Assembly (NCBI GenBank): GCA_030141605.1 | Contig: JAQGDQ010000281.1 | Location: forward strand, 244,001 to 303,464 | Reading direction: 5' to 3' | DNA: 59,464 nucleotides | DNA from: Tubiluchus corallicola | Lineage: Eukaryota; Priapulida; Priapulimorpha; Priapulimorphida; Tubiluchidae | The notes under the pieces: model-generated | Seen by the model: the letters and a program-made list of their open reading frames with translations, nothing else | Told to the model about the DNA's origin: nothing | The model's database searches: none | In this document: piece by piece, positions 25,558-37,160 of the stretch | Numbering within the stretch: the first letter of the stretch is position 1 | Layout: every line of letters begins with the position of its first letter | Translations under genes and position numbers: made by a program

Positions 25558-26097
25558 ATGAAGACAAGAAATGGAAAAAGGGAAATCGCGTTGATAGTAA
25601 AATTGAATACCGAAAAATCGTTACATTATATTACACCAGCATGCGTGTTTCTCTACAGGGTGGTACTGCTGTAGACCTACAAAAATTGAGCCCAACCAGG
25701 CGTGACCAGTCATGCTAGCGCCTCTTCACGCTAGGGCTTCTCACAACTTGGTTATACGCTTGCATGTTGATGCTAATTAAAAACATTAGTTTCGTATTTA
25801 CAGATATAGTTTTATGTTGCTCATGATAATAGCGTACGATAATTATAATAAATTGATGCACGATGCATAAAGTACCCTATTTTACAACTTTATGCTTGCT
25901 TATTAGCATCAACGTTCCAGCTGCGTTTATCATTATGAAACTATTGTAAATCATCGTGTCGTACTGGAGACTACAGAAGAAATGACATTTTCATCCCTCT
26001 TTTGCTACTTTTAAGCTAATTAGATAGAATGGCAAAGTACTATAGTAATGTCTTCATAGTGCATGAATTGGTACCAATGTAATACACAGTCGGCAAT

Positions 26098-26552
26098 CGG
26101 CGCCACGTCTTCCTGACTACGCCTCACAAACCCTTGCTCACTGACAGCAGCTGCTTTTTTAGAATAATGGCGCGTTCAGACGTAGAGACTTCTCTCGCAA
26201 TTTGTTGCGCAACTTCTCTCTGAGAGTAAAGTTGCAACGTGTGAATGGTTTGGCAACTTCTCTCGCAGCTTATTGCAACGTGTGAACGGCTTGGCAACTT
26301 CTCTCTGAGAGTTTGCGAGAGAAGTCTCTAAGTCAGAACGCGCCATAACTGTAGAATGGGAAAAAGATGAAAAGTGAGTGGCGTTTAGATATGATTTGTT
26401 ACTTATTCCAGAAAACGTATCATTGTTTATGATTATTATAACTACCTGACTAGAAAAATTGTGCAGCAAATCATTGCAAACAGTATTTCAATAATTTAAT
26501 TCAAGAATATGTGCATGATATCAAGGTTTTTATGTGAAAAATTAAACGCTGC
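26098..26552 (+). repeat. Dispersed repeat family R2, copy B (interrupted)
   Basis: Homologous to 20251-20502, interrupted by the Harbinger-like MITE at 26168-26345. Both parts of the host repeat are recognisable on either side of the insertion. Confidence 0.7.
26165..26348. mobile_element. Harbinger-like MITE with TAA target duplication
   Basis: The element is 26168-26345 (178 bases). The left terminus TGGCGCGTTCAGAC and the right terminus GTCAGAACGCGCCA are inverted copies with a single-base offset. The adjoining AGAGACTTCTCTCGCAA and TTGCGAGAGAAGTCTCT extend the terminal repeat to about 33 bases. It is flanked by TAA on both sides. Inside are two and a half copies of a ~40-base unit around GCAACTTCTCTC and TTGCAACGTGTGAA. 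TWA target duplications and GC-rich ends are typical of PIF/Harbinger MITEs. Confidence 0.85.
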
Positions 26553-27818
26553 AATCGGACGACCGTCGTATTCGTTATTATTATTCATGTCGGAAAACCT
26601 GGAAAGTTTCGCGTTCTTATCGATAATTTTTCGCACTTTTAAAAACAGTTTTAATTCTTAAAGAAGACATGCAAACATCAAGCAGATAGTTATTTTCGTG
26701 GCTCTCGAAAAGTTTATTTCGACGTTTACGTAAATTTATACTAAATCATTATGCAATCTGACTTAGATAGCTTCACTAGCTTCACAGTTTCCAGATATCC
26801 TGTACACATCAAAAAGTAAAGGTCTTCTTTGATATTTGCACGATTTCATTGTACAAGATTATCAACTTATCGTTGGAGGCTGTTTGCCAGTTAACATGTT
26901 TAGAGAGTGTTGCAAAATGAATTTCTAAAAAACAAGCCAACTGATTCAAGAGAACTCTACTAAGAAGAACAACCCTAACAAATATGAGCATAAATACAAT
27001 GAAGCAGAATGGACCAAAGGCCTAATCAGCTGTAGTACCAATGGGCTTGAAGGAGTAACATAGAATGTTTTTGAAATAATTAGCTTGTAAAAACCCACTG
27101 TTTTGCAGAGCGGTTAAAAGAATGTTAAGCTTTCAGCAAAATGCATTCGTTTATTTTTGCAACGTAACTAAGACAAACCACACCGTTTTGATCCAAATAA
27201 AAAACTGATAATTGTATTTCACTGTATGAGTTATTAGAATATTGCATATTTAATTTTTTGCTCAGTAAATGTTTCATTTTTCGCCCAGATGGAGCGCTTT
27301 CGTAATTTTAAAAAAGACACGTAGTTTTAAGACTAATGGGCCAAAGATTCAATTGGCTAAATAATGCTTGGAAAAGAAAGGGAGAAGAGTTAGCTTGGTC
27401 ATGAGCCTAGAAAACATTGGGCTGAAGTTGAGCAAGGCCAAGCATTATGCTATAAATTAGCCCAACAAAATACGAAATTAAAAGGTGGTTCGATAGTAGC
27501 AACTTCACTTTTACAACTCTAAAGATTCTGAACTAAAAGCAGCGTTAATCCCATTGCACAGAAAATGCGCGATAATGGGTTTGGAAAGGCAATTTGGTCC
27601 ATAAAAAACCCTATATGTTTTTTAATTAAACAGCCACAAGTTGTGTGCGTGCTAATCATTAAGCATGCTGAGTAAATGCACTGGCAGTGCTGGAATTGGA
27701 TGGAACGTTGCAGCTTCATACAGCTGGACGATTGGCCGCGGAATGCTGTAGTTTTTATAGACAAATCAAGAGAATTAAATGTCCTCAGTAATACCTCTGT
27801 AATGCAGTGTTAGTGTGA
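26553..27818. other. Non-coding stretch, nothing recognised
   Basis: No gene or transposon structure recognised. Confidence 0.4.
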
Positions 27819-27935
27819 TGCTGCTGCTGCTGCTGCTGCTGATAGTGATCATAGACTTATAGTAGCTGTCGTAGTAGCAGCAGCAGTAATAACAGTAATA
27901 GGCAGGCGGGCAGATAAGCAAGCAGGCGGGCGGTA
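27819..27935. repeat. CTG/CAG and GCAGGCGG-rich simple repeats
   Basis: Eight CTG triplets at 27819-27842, a CAG run near 27880, and imperfect GGCAGGCGGGCAG units to 27935. Confidence 0.8.
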
Positions 27936-29289
27936 ACAACAGTAGAAAAACAAAAACTTTATCATAACAGCAAGGCTTTTGTAGAAATCTGCGTTATTAA
28001 CAAAACAATTTAAGATTAAAATCAAATTTCTGCATCGTAGTTAAATCATGCACATGTACCTCACCTTCAATAAAGGAGTAAATGATTGACTAGCTGACAG
28101 ACAAATCAACCAATCACCCACCTAAAATGTTAGAAATCGATCTAAAAGCGTACAGTGATGCACCTAACCAAAGAGTCACCAGTTCTCCAAATGATCAATC
28201 CATGTACTGACCGACTAGCTAACCAGCCAATCTCCAGCAAACCAGGCAGTCAACCAACCACGGAGGCAAGCGAAGCTTAATGAACGATAAAAAATTAACC
28301 TTGGTTGCAGATGAGTCGGAGAAACAGGAAACGTGTAATTTTTGTGTACTTAATGTACCTCTATTTAGTTAGACCTACTGCATATACTACACATTAGCTA
28401 TAGTTTGTCGTATGTTCTTATAACTATGTTTTATACTCATTAGACTTAAGCTAAATTTCTATGATATCTCATTGACTACATTAATCCTACAACGTGATAA
28501 TGAACCCTTTGTCGGAAAACACTGCCAACTGTGAAGCCAGAAAAATTTCAAAAAATACTGCTACACGTGACGCTATTAGCCAAATTCAATCGCACAATCC
28601 ATTAGTTTCGTTTCCTAGCATTTCTTACCGTAGAACGTGTAGTAATCATGTAACAATTTTCTCCGTTGGAAATCAGATAACTCTAGATCAGCCGGCCATC
28701 CTATACTGTTCCCCATATCACTGTCCGTTCTTCATCTTTTGTTGGGAATTAGCATAATTATTTAACCTCGTTAAGAATTGCAGGACGCAGCGAAGTTCAA
28801 AAATAAATGCCACAGCCACAACAAAATTAAGCTTTTGTGAAGTCACTACACTGAAAACTGTAACACTTTTCACACACGGTCTTCACGGTAGTGCCCTAAA
28901 AGTGTAAGCGTGCTCTGGCTACCAATGACAGATTACGTCAAAATGAAATAATTAATAATTTAATGGCAAACGGCCGCAAACAGGCCCAATTGTCTGTAAT
29001 TGTCTTTGTCTAGAGTGAAGACCACTACTTTATGAAATTTGCTGTAATTCAAAGATTCGTTTGTCTGTCAAGTGCGAGAGTTATAAAGGTGATAAACAGT
29101 CCGCGAAATGTCACGAAGCCAATTGCTGGAAGAATGTGTTGCTTAAATTGAGCAGCATCTTTATATACATATATGAATTCTGGCTTCATCGAACGCTTTT
29201 GAATGCACATGCGCGATGACGGTCCAGATGTGCGTCCAAACATTTAGAAACCCTGCAGTTGTTTTCTTATTTGCGAGAGCACCCAGGAC
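27936..29289. other. Non-coding stretch, nothing recognised
   Basis: A loose series of CCAACCA/CTAACCAG units near 28200-28260 is the only pattern. The 87-codon plus-strand frame at 28494-28757 has no recognisable domain or splice context. Confidence 0.35.
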
Positions 29290-29530
29290 AAATGGGCCGA
29301 AATGCGAAGATAATTCAACAGCAACAACAACGATATGACAACGACGGCAATAAAAATGGTACTGATTACTGCAACAGCAGTAGCAAGCAGCGGCAGAAAC
29401 ACACAGCAACAGGAGCACGGACAGTACACCAGCACCAGCACCACTACAACCAGGAGCAACAGTCTCGTATCACAAATTATTAGCACGAACAGCGTCCATT
29501 GCCACCAGCAACAGCAATTATGACAGCTAC
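29290..29530. repeat. CAA/CAG/CAC trinucleotide-rich region
   Basis: Imperfect triplet array that is open in several frames on both strands, which explains the overlapping Gln/Thr-rich and Leu/Val-rich frames. Confidence 0.8.
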
Positions 29531-30381
29531 AACAACGAAAATAACGAGGACACTGACGGCGATTCCGTCAGCATCTTCACTAGCATCACTTTCACTACTG
29601 CAACACGGATTGATAAAACCATTAAAGCGAAGGAGAATAGGTCTCAAAAAGCTAAACAGGTGTAATAACGACTCTTTAAAAATTGAAAATTTAAGTAGAA
29701 AAATACAGAAAATATATACAAAATTCTAAAGAGTCACTTAGATTTATAGTTGTTTAATTTCTCTTTCAAAATGTCAACAGAAGGAGGTACAGAGGTACGT
29801 AAATGCTGGCTCGAATGTCACTAAAACTATAGCCTAATAAAACTGAAGTGTTTAGACGCAACACAATCCACAATCCTGGAAAGTACAGCGCACTTACAGT
29901 GGAGATGCAACGTGTATGGTGACGGAGACGACCTCGCTCATCGGCTGCAAATAATGCAGATGGTTTGGGGACACGTTTGCCAATCATCCTTTCTTCTTTT
30001 AGAAGTCTCAGCTGTTTCTATAATAAGGCGAACCTCGCGCGCTGTACAATCTCCAATTCGTTTACTGAGAAGGGACCTATATTGAAAAGCGTATTCAACA
30101 AGGGGGAGAACCACGGACGAATAAGCCCAATAGATTGGAGTTTGCAGTATGATTTAAATTACGACTGAAGATCTGACATCTTTTTTGCTTTACTGCATGT
30201 AGTTATATAAGGGTTCCAGCTCATTTTATTGTGAAGAGTAAGTTAAAATGTTGACAAGACGTTTTCTTTTCCAATGTCTAGTTACACATACTATAATCCA
30301 ATATCAACTTATTTCGTGATAAACTGATATGCATTACGAAACATTTTCAACGTTAAATGACATCAGCCAATTGTCAGTCTT
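29531..30381. other. Non-coding stretch, nothing recognised
   Basis: No gene or repeat recognised. Confidence 0.35.
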
Positions 30382-30516
<135 letters not shown>

Positions 30517-30785
30517 GTATTACGTTAACTCATTTCTAAATAACTAAATCATTTTGAAGAAATACTATGAAAATGAAATACATTTTGAAGAATACTAATA
30601 CCTTAATCATTGTGGCTGAACCGTAACAAATCTGATTGTCAAATATAAATCAAATATAAAAGTGTAAGAAGCATCGAACATCAAAAGTGTCATACAGCGA
30701 GAAAAAAGTGTCCACATCTTGACAACATGGCAGATAAAATTTGCCTAGAACCAGTTTTCCAGTGTCATCCACCTATTTCTAACAA

Positions 30786-30860
30786 GGTCCAACATTGCTT
30801 AACTTCGGTTGGTACACACACACCATGACCACATAGCTGTTATCTCGCCCCTTATGTTTT
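30786..30860 (+). repeat. Dispersed repeat R3, copy A
   Basis: Contains CTTAACTTCGGTTG, an ACACACACCATGACCACAT block and TTATGTTTTC. The same order occurs at 32193-32300 in the same orientation. Class unknown. Confidence 0.6.
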
Positions 30861-31071
30861 CATTTTTTTCCCGCTCAAAATGAACCACTCAGAACGGCCT
30901 ATGAGGAGCCTATCGCGGGTTATGGCTGGCGGCTTACGGTTTGCGGAAGACGGCACATGGATTATCTGTGTGATAGGGACCATTAGTTAGCACAGGTTCA
31001 TTTTTCATGATGTGATTTTTTTTCTCTTTATGGCTACGCCTTACGGATTATGTCGATCTCTGTGTGACACA

Positions 31072-31088
31072 GGCGTCTCTCTCTCCCT

Positions 31089-31136
<48 letters not shown>

Positions 31137-31200
31137 CTTTTCTGCCTTCTCGTTTTCTTTCTCTCTCTGTTTCTCATTCTTTCTCTTTCTGCTCTTCTTC
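31072..31200. repeat. Polypyrimidine tract with (CT)n core
   Basis: CT dinucleotide core at 31096-31131 inside a C/T-rich tract. Confidence 0.95.
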
Positions 31201-32014
31201 AGCTGACTAATGACCATCAAAAATCAGAATCATTTAAAATGACGCAATGTTTAAGGCGTCAACCTGTTTCTTTTTTATTTTGTTTTGGAAAAATATTTTG
31301 TTCTGAAACTTCATTGCTGCATTTTCAAGTAGAAATTGCTTTCTCAAAGTAGTATGCATTGTATCATTGGCTGCACATAATCATTTCTAACTCAAGTGAT
31401 TTTTATATGATTTGAAATAAAGTTTCATAAATAATAATTATAAAAAATGTAAACACCAAGGCCTTGCACAATATACAGATTTCTGAATATCTTGGGGTCA
31501 ACATATGCCAATAATTTATGCTCCTTCGAAAAAATGTTTACAGGTTCTTTTATGGCAGGACCAGATCCTATTTCATTATCAAGATAATCCTCTGAAATGA
31601 CATATTGAACTGGCAGAGATGTCACATTCACATTCGAATGCACGCACATTTTCTCTAAACACCAAGAAACAATAATTCGTAATCATAGTAAAAGTAACTG
31701 CCCAAGAGTAATATTCCTAAGCGGTCTCCCAACAAATCAGTTGCTAGGCTTTGCATTGCTTAACTTTAATAGCCAATCACACCATTACTCACGTGATTAC
31801 TCATTATTTTGCAAAAATCAACATGATTCGCTACCTAATCGTTCTGACGTTACAAATCTACATTCTTACCTTAACGAGTTGGCCAAATTTTTGGTCAGAT
31901 GACCCTATTAATCGAAACTATAAATCGAAATAGTTAAACTAAACTACTTTTTATTCATTGTCTAAGTGCGCTTTAAAAGGATTTATTATATATTCCGTGA
32001 ATTTTATTTTTGAA
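31201..32014. other. Non-coding stretch, nothing recognised
   Basis: AT-rich, no gene recognised. Confidence 0.35.
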
Positions 32015-32180
32015 ATGCCGCTTTTGGGAAAATTTTTTCTGGGAAATGACAATTTTGAAAAATATCTTTTCTTTCTGCGAAGAAAATTTTTCTGGCGAAA
32101 AAGTTTTCTGTGAAATTTCTTTGTCGGGTAGAAAATTTTTCTGGGAAATTACTTTTCTGGGAAAAAGCATTTCTGGGAAA
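32015..32180. repeat. Degenerate GAAAATTTTTCTGGGAAA minisatellite
   Basis: Seven or eight imperfect copies of a ~20-base unit of the form GAAAATTTTTCTGGGAAA with spacers. Because the unit contains GAAAATTTTC it is partly self-complementary, which makes both strands open (Phe/Trp-rich and Lys/Gln-rich frames). Confidence 0.7.
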
Positions 32181-32192
32181 CAAGTCTACCCC

Positions 32193-32300
32193 TTCTTAAC
32201 TTCGGTTGCTACACGCATACACCGTGACCACATGACTATTAACCTCGTCACCATATGCTTGCATTGTCTGTTATCGCCTCTCTCCTATATTATGTTTTCG
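32193..32300 (+). repeat. Dispersed repeat R3, copy B
   Basis: Counterpart of 30786-30860: CTTAACTTCGGTTGCTACAC, then ACACCGTGACCACATGACTA, then TTATGTTTTCG. Directly downstream of the minisatellite. Confidence 0.6.
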
Positions 32301-32689
32301 TTCTTCGCTTGCTAATATATAGAGCTTGCTGACGTTTGCAATGATACGGGAAAAATTAATGAATAGAATCTTAGTTACTATTTTACTTTGACATAGTTAT
32401 TGACAAGTTGACCAAGTGAAGAAGTTATCTTTTATTTATTATGTTTTCTTTGCACAACTTTTTGTTTAAAATGCCAAACCCTAACCATATTTAAGTACTT
32501 CTTTAACTTGATTAATATCTAAAGTAATGGAATTATTTGCATTGAGTTATGTCATTGATCATTTAGAAAAGAAATTTGACTCCCAACATGGGATCACTAA
32601 AGACCGTACGTGTTTGACCAACCTGATAAATTTTTTTTGATGATGCTACTTCTGTGCTTGATAAAGGAAGTCTTGTTGATATTGTACCG

Positions 32690-33705
32690 CAGGCGCTTGG
32701 GCGGCCCGCTCTGCACAAAATCAACCTTTATTCCAAAGTAGAGCATGGTTACCAAACTAGTGTTGCATGTCACCCCTAAAAGTACCAGTAGTTCGAAGCC
32801 AAGTCTTCTAAATTATTCTTTTACAAATATTTCGGTTCTCATTGGCTAAATCTTCGCACCTTTTTGCTTTCAACCAATCAGGTTTTCTTTTCGGCTCTAT
32901 TTCTGACATGTACAGTGTTCTCTCGCTACTTCGCGGTTCGTTTATCGCGGACTCGCTGTTTCGCGGGTTTTCAAAAATACTAATGCGGATGAATACACAC
33001 CAAAAACGAAATGTAGTACTTGCGCCCGCTTGAGATGCTACTTGCCGACTTGAGATTGTACACAACACACGGCTGGTTGATTGATGCAAAGCGACCAACC
33101 AGAGAATGCTGCTCTGTATCCCAGTCGCTGATTGGCTCAGGTACCACTGATAGGCTCAGGTACCATTTTTATGAACATTTAAATAAAGTTTTTTAAAAGG
33201 TACATTTCCGCGTCCTTACGTCGCGGAAATTCACTTATCGCGGGTGGGCCTGGAGCAGAACACCCGCGATAAGTGAGGGAACACTGTACACTGGTTTGGG
33301 GTAGGTTATAAAAGGAGGGTGGAAACCTGCTGTACTTTGGAGCTACAGTGGTAGTCGGGTTGTACAGAGTTGGTGGTTCTTGTGCTTGTGTTTCTTCCGT
33401 CAGAGCTCTCCTACTACCCGCTAAAGGGCAAGTTATTGTATCAGTCTATCCACTTTATTTCTTTGTTCTGTTTTTCTTTAATTTGTTTAAAATCTTGTCA
33501 TAATTAGTTTAGGCCTTGTAAAATTTAAATTTCTTCCCAGTTAAATCTTCAGTGTTATTTAATTCAGTTTTGTTTAATTGTGGTTATGTGGAAATCATTA
33601 TTAGGCTGCGTCGCCTCCGTCCCTGCAGGCCCGAGCCACCAGCAGTTCAGTGGTGTTCTGCGGATCTGCGTCGGGTGCTCAGGGTGACTCCGCTTACTCA
33701 ACATT
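32690..33705 (+). mobile_element. ~1-kb insertion inside the LINE, possible solo LTR
   Basis: Sequence between the two halves of the LINE domain. It begins near TGTACCGCAGGCG or TGTTGCATGTCACC and ends near TTACTCAACA. It has a TATAAAAGG box at about 33308. TG..CA ends and an internal TATA box would fit a solo LTR. I could not find a target duplication, and the true borders are uncertain. It carries the pogo-like MITE at 32913-33286. Confidence 0.4.
32911..33288. mobile_element. Pogo/Tigger-like MITE with TA target duplication
   Basis: The element is 32913-33286 (374 bases). Its left end CAGTGTTCTCTCGCTACTTC and the complement of its right end CAGTGTTCCCTCACTTATC form imperfect terminal repeats that continue into TCGCGG. 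TA flanks both sides. TA duplication and CAGTGTTCCCTCGC-type ends are typical of the pogo branch of Tc1/mariner. There is no transposase frame. Confidence 0.85.
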
Positions 33706-34010
33706 TTTCTGATTTTGCCAAAGCTTTTGATAAAGTGCTTCAATGAAGATTACTTAAAAAGATTTACGTCCATTGTATCTCTGGTGCTTTCATCAGTTGG
33801 ATTGGAGATTGGTTGCTTGGAAGAAAACAACGTGTCGTACTTGATGGTGAAATCGATGACAAGTTGTGTTCCACAGGGATTGGTAGTCGCACTCGGTGGT
33901 TTTCACTAATTTCATTAATGATATTGATAAAGATGTTTACACTCGTACTTTAAAATTTGCAGATGCTACAAAGTATTGTCCAATAAACTCTGTAGCAGAG
34001 TCAGTATTTT

Positions 34011-34985
34011 TCACAGCATGATAATGAACAATCATGTAGGTGAAGTAATTATGAACTATGAACTATGAATTTTATTTCACACATCAAAAAATACAGTATC
34101 AAACACATTAATAAACTTTAAATAAAATAATTTGAGTTGTGCGAGGTGAGTGTACGACCTGTATACGGTCATTAACACACTCACAAGTAATGTTCGGTAA
34201 GTAATGTTTTAGTAATGTTTGGCAGATGTTATTTAATTCCGATGAATGTACGGCAGGCCCAATGCATTGCGGTTTAGGGAATCTTACAAGAAATTATGCT
34301 ATGAATGGAACAACTGTTCATAGTATGAATAGTAAAACTGATTTTGGTGTGATAATAACATCAGACGTGAAGTTTTTCCAGCAATGACTGTTCAGTATTT
34401 TGGTTAACTTTGTGCTTTAAATTAATTTTATATCTTTATTTTGACAGTAGATGCCAATTGGTCAATATGAGTACTAAGATGCTTAATTTGAGACACTTAC
34501 CTGTTTATAATACTTACCTAAGTAGAAATAATTGTATAGTGTCTCCATCTATAGGATGATTTAACTATATTTACCTGTAAGTTGCCTGTCGAAATAGTCC
34601 AGTGAATCCCTGGCCCAGTTGCTTGGTTGGTCGATCTCAAAGCTGATAGGCGTATTTTTGTGCCGTGAATTATGATTAATTTTCAGGTTAAAAGAGGCAA
34701 ATATGTAAGTCACTTTGTTTATTATATTAACATTATTAATTGACTTGATTTAAGAATTCAGAATCATAATTTCTGTTTGTTAAAAAGCTAATTGATAAGT
34801 TTATTTTAACGTGCAGAGGCAGTGAACATCTCTATTTTATTTGCAGACAAAACGTTATCGGTACATGGTTATTGATTATTGGTTAATGATTAACGGCACA
34901 TGATTACGTGGCTAATTGGTTGGTCAGTCGGTTGATTTCTTGTTCGTCTATGGATGTTTAATAAAGCCGATTAAATCACAAGACG
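34011..34985. other. Non-coding stretch downstream of the LINE remnant
   Basis: Probably partly LINE 3' sequence, but no motif is clear. Confidence 0.35.
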
Positions 34986-35640
34986 TTTTGTGGACATTTT
35001 TTACAAAAACGAAAACAGTTTTATAGGTCACACCTCGGATTCAGGATGTCGGACGGATAAGGTTATTTGGCTAAGCAGCATAAAGCATGTAGGCGAGCTT
35101 CAGCGACGAATTGACCTAGTTTCATACCTGTGCAAGCCATGCGTACAGTGCAGAAGGAAGTTATGTCGTTTAGCCAGGCAAGCCTGTTGAGTATACTGAA
35201 AGCCAATTGAAAGAAAAGTCCTGTGACGAACTCAGAGTAATACTCCGTGAGAGAGGCTTAAAAGTAGAGGGACTTAAAGCTGAATTAATTCAGAGAATAT
35301 TTGATAATCAGCCTCAGCCTGGTGAGGGGTTAACTTCACCAAAAAACTTCTGTTCCCGAGACAGAATTTAAAACGGTCGTGACGACAGGTGAAGATGAGT
35401 AGACATACGGTGGTAAGTGCTGGGTCAAAGGTCACGTATTCCACAACGGCCTCAACTTCAAAATCTAAGTCTCTAAGAAGCTCTAAGAAGCTGAAAAGTC
35501 ATGCGTTGAAAATACGAAGAGCTTGAGTACAAACTTGAAGCAATGAAGTTGAAACAAATGCGTATGCAGAGTGAGTATGACGATGAGGGAAGTACAAATA
35601 CCCAAAAGAACATTGACGTAATGGGGAAACCACGAATGAT
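34986..35640 (+). pseudogene. LTR-retrotransposon gag N-terminal part with SAP domain
   Basis: At about 35192-35310 the plus strand encodes LKEKSCDELRVILRERGLKV followed by EGLKAELIQRIFDNQ. This is a SAP-type helix-loop-helix, a small DNA-binding module found in nuclear proteins and in some gag proteins of cnidarian and other invertebrate elements. A charged helical stretch, EYKLEAMKLKQMRMQ, follows near 35520 in a shifted frame. Stops and frameshifts show that it is a relic. The gag core resumes at 36800 after an inserted LINE tail. Confidence 0.6.
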
Positions 35641-35679
35641 GTGAGAGACGTCAAGGTTAAATGGATTGCTGAATGGGTT

Positions 35680-36790
35680 CAAAGGTCAGAGGTCTAGAAA
35701 GAAGCAGTCCTATAGACATCTTAGCCATTTAGCCAGCTGTGAAATGAGGTACCCTTTAGGAATAGACATAATACATAATGTAATAAATTACTGGCTACAA
35801 ATAATCAACAAAACTAAAACATCTCTAATTAAACAGATTTATTCAAAGTCTTTCAATCAGACAGTAATATATTCAGCTGCACAAAATTTGTGAAAGGTGT
35901 ATTGAGCTTAACAGATTTCGAACCATGTATAGGAAAACCAAGGAATTGTAAGCAACAAACGCTTACTATACAGTGTTAAACAGAAACTCCAAAATATAAA
36001 TCTCAAAAAATGAAAGGAAGAAATTAATAGAACACAGAGTACTAATAACAAGATGGAAGCAAATTAAGAACCTACTACAAAGTTAAAGAATGCTACGAAT
36101 AAGAAAATGACTTGCAAATTAATACTGTAATCCGCGAGGCTAAAATTGCTTTAAAAAAATTAGCTGCCACTCACTTGCAATAGAAACCGGTAGGCATCAC
36201 AAACCTAACAAAATACCAGCCAGTGAAAGATACTGTATACAATGCGACCCAAGTAAACAAGAAACAGAAGACGAAACACATACATGTATACTATTGCACT
36301 GCAGTAGATACGAACAACTAAGAAGCACCTAATATGGCAATTAGCTCTATATATCCAAACTTTACCTATTATTAGATGATGACAAACTAAAATTACTATT
36401 AGGCTTAAACGATTCAGAAATTCTCCAAATTGCTTTTAATTTTGTCTTAAAATGTGTCAGTTCCCGAATGTAATTATTATAAATTGAAAATAAACGAACT
36501 AAATATATAACTAACATCACTTATGTAAACTAAATACTATACGTGTATGCAGCTATCTTAAATTTGTGTTTATGTATATTCATGTTGTACCATTGGGTTT
36601 ATACATCAAGGTTTGATGTTGCGTCTTTGGTTTAAATTGTTGAGTTTGACTTGTGTAATTGTTTTCTTGATAACGTCGTATAGGTTTTTTGTAGCGCTGT
36701 ATATGTTTGTAATTGTATCTTTTAAATTGGTGTGTGCATTGTGTGATTTGTAATTGTGATTACCCAATAAAATATAAATATAAATATTGT
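35680..36790 (+). pseudogene. 5'-truncated LINE, C-terminal zinc-finger end and 3' tail
   Basis: At about 36205-36330 the frame reads IPASERYCIQCDPSKQETED followed by ETHTCILLHCSRYEQLR. This is the CxxC..H..C finger found at the C terminus of many LINE proteins, followed by LLDDDKLKLLLGL and the end of the protein near 36471. About 300 bases of A/T-rich 3' sequence follow, ending in AATAAA and an ATAAATATAAAT tail near 36786. One internal stop is present. It interrupts the gag-like sequence on either side. Confidence 0.7.
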
Positions 36791-36799
36791 CCTAAAAGA

Positions 36800-37160
36800 T
36801 TCGAAGCAAGTGTGGAAAACTACACTCAGGACGAAGCAGCAAAGATATACCAGGCTTCAGTTTTGTACTGGGAGTGCTAAGGCGGTTGTAGAGTGCTGCA
36901 ATTACATGGAACCTCGAGCACGCCAGCAACTCTTGATTGACAGATCTGGTTCCCCGTTCGTCATCACTCAAGCCTGGATGAAAAAGATTAATGAGACAGA
37001 CCCCATTAAAATAAAAAAACGTAGTGTTGCAGTTTAACTACATTTGAATTAAGAAGACACCAGGAAAATCTTATTGAGGCTTATAACATACTGACTAGAA
37101 AAGGAAACGTTTTGCCTGGAAATTTTTTATCTAGTCGTTGATTTAAAAGCTAGAGGACAT
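36800..37160 (+). pseudogene. LTR-retrotransposon gag core remnant (BEL/Pao-like)
   Basis: Reads TLRTKQQRYTRLQFCTGSAK, then AVVECCNYMEPRARQQLLID and RSGSPFVITQAWMKKINETDP. This matches the pattern of BEL/Pao-type gag (LQFxxGxAxxxIxxC, then GxPxxIxxAxxxKL). The frame breaks near 37036 and continues in pieces to about 37160. It is probably the continuation of the SAP-containing part at 34986-35640. Confidence 0.6.

Larger units (their letters stand above)
32540..34010 (+). pseudogene. LINE reverse transcriptase remnant, split by an insertion
   Basis: The 5' part (about 32580-32686) encodes the fingers region: QHGITKDRTCLTNLINFF, then after a one-base frameshift in a T run, SVLDKGSLVDIV. The rest resumes at about 33708 with SDFAKAFDKVLQ, WLLGRKQRVVLDGE, FTNFINDIDKDV and LKFADATK. 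These are the ordered motifs of a LINE (CR1/L2/jockey-type) reverse transcriptase. The active-site FADD is FADA here, a stop follows the KVLQ segment and several frameshifts exist, so it is dead. About 1 kb of foreign sequence separates the two parts. Confidence 0.85.

Noticed and set aside
25117-25567. Asn/Gln/Ser-rich frames that could look like low-complexity proteins
   Set aside because: They are translations of the GTT/GCT array on the reverse strand, open in several frames at once.
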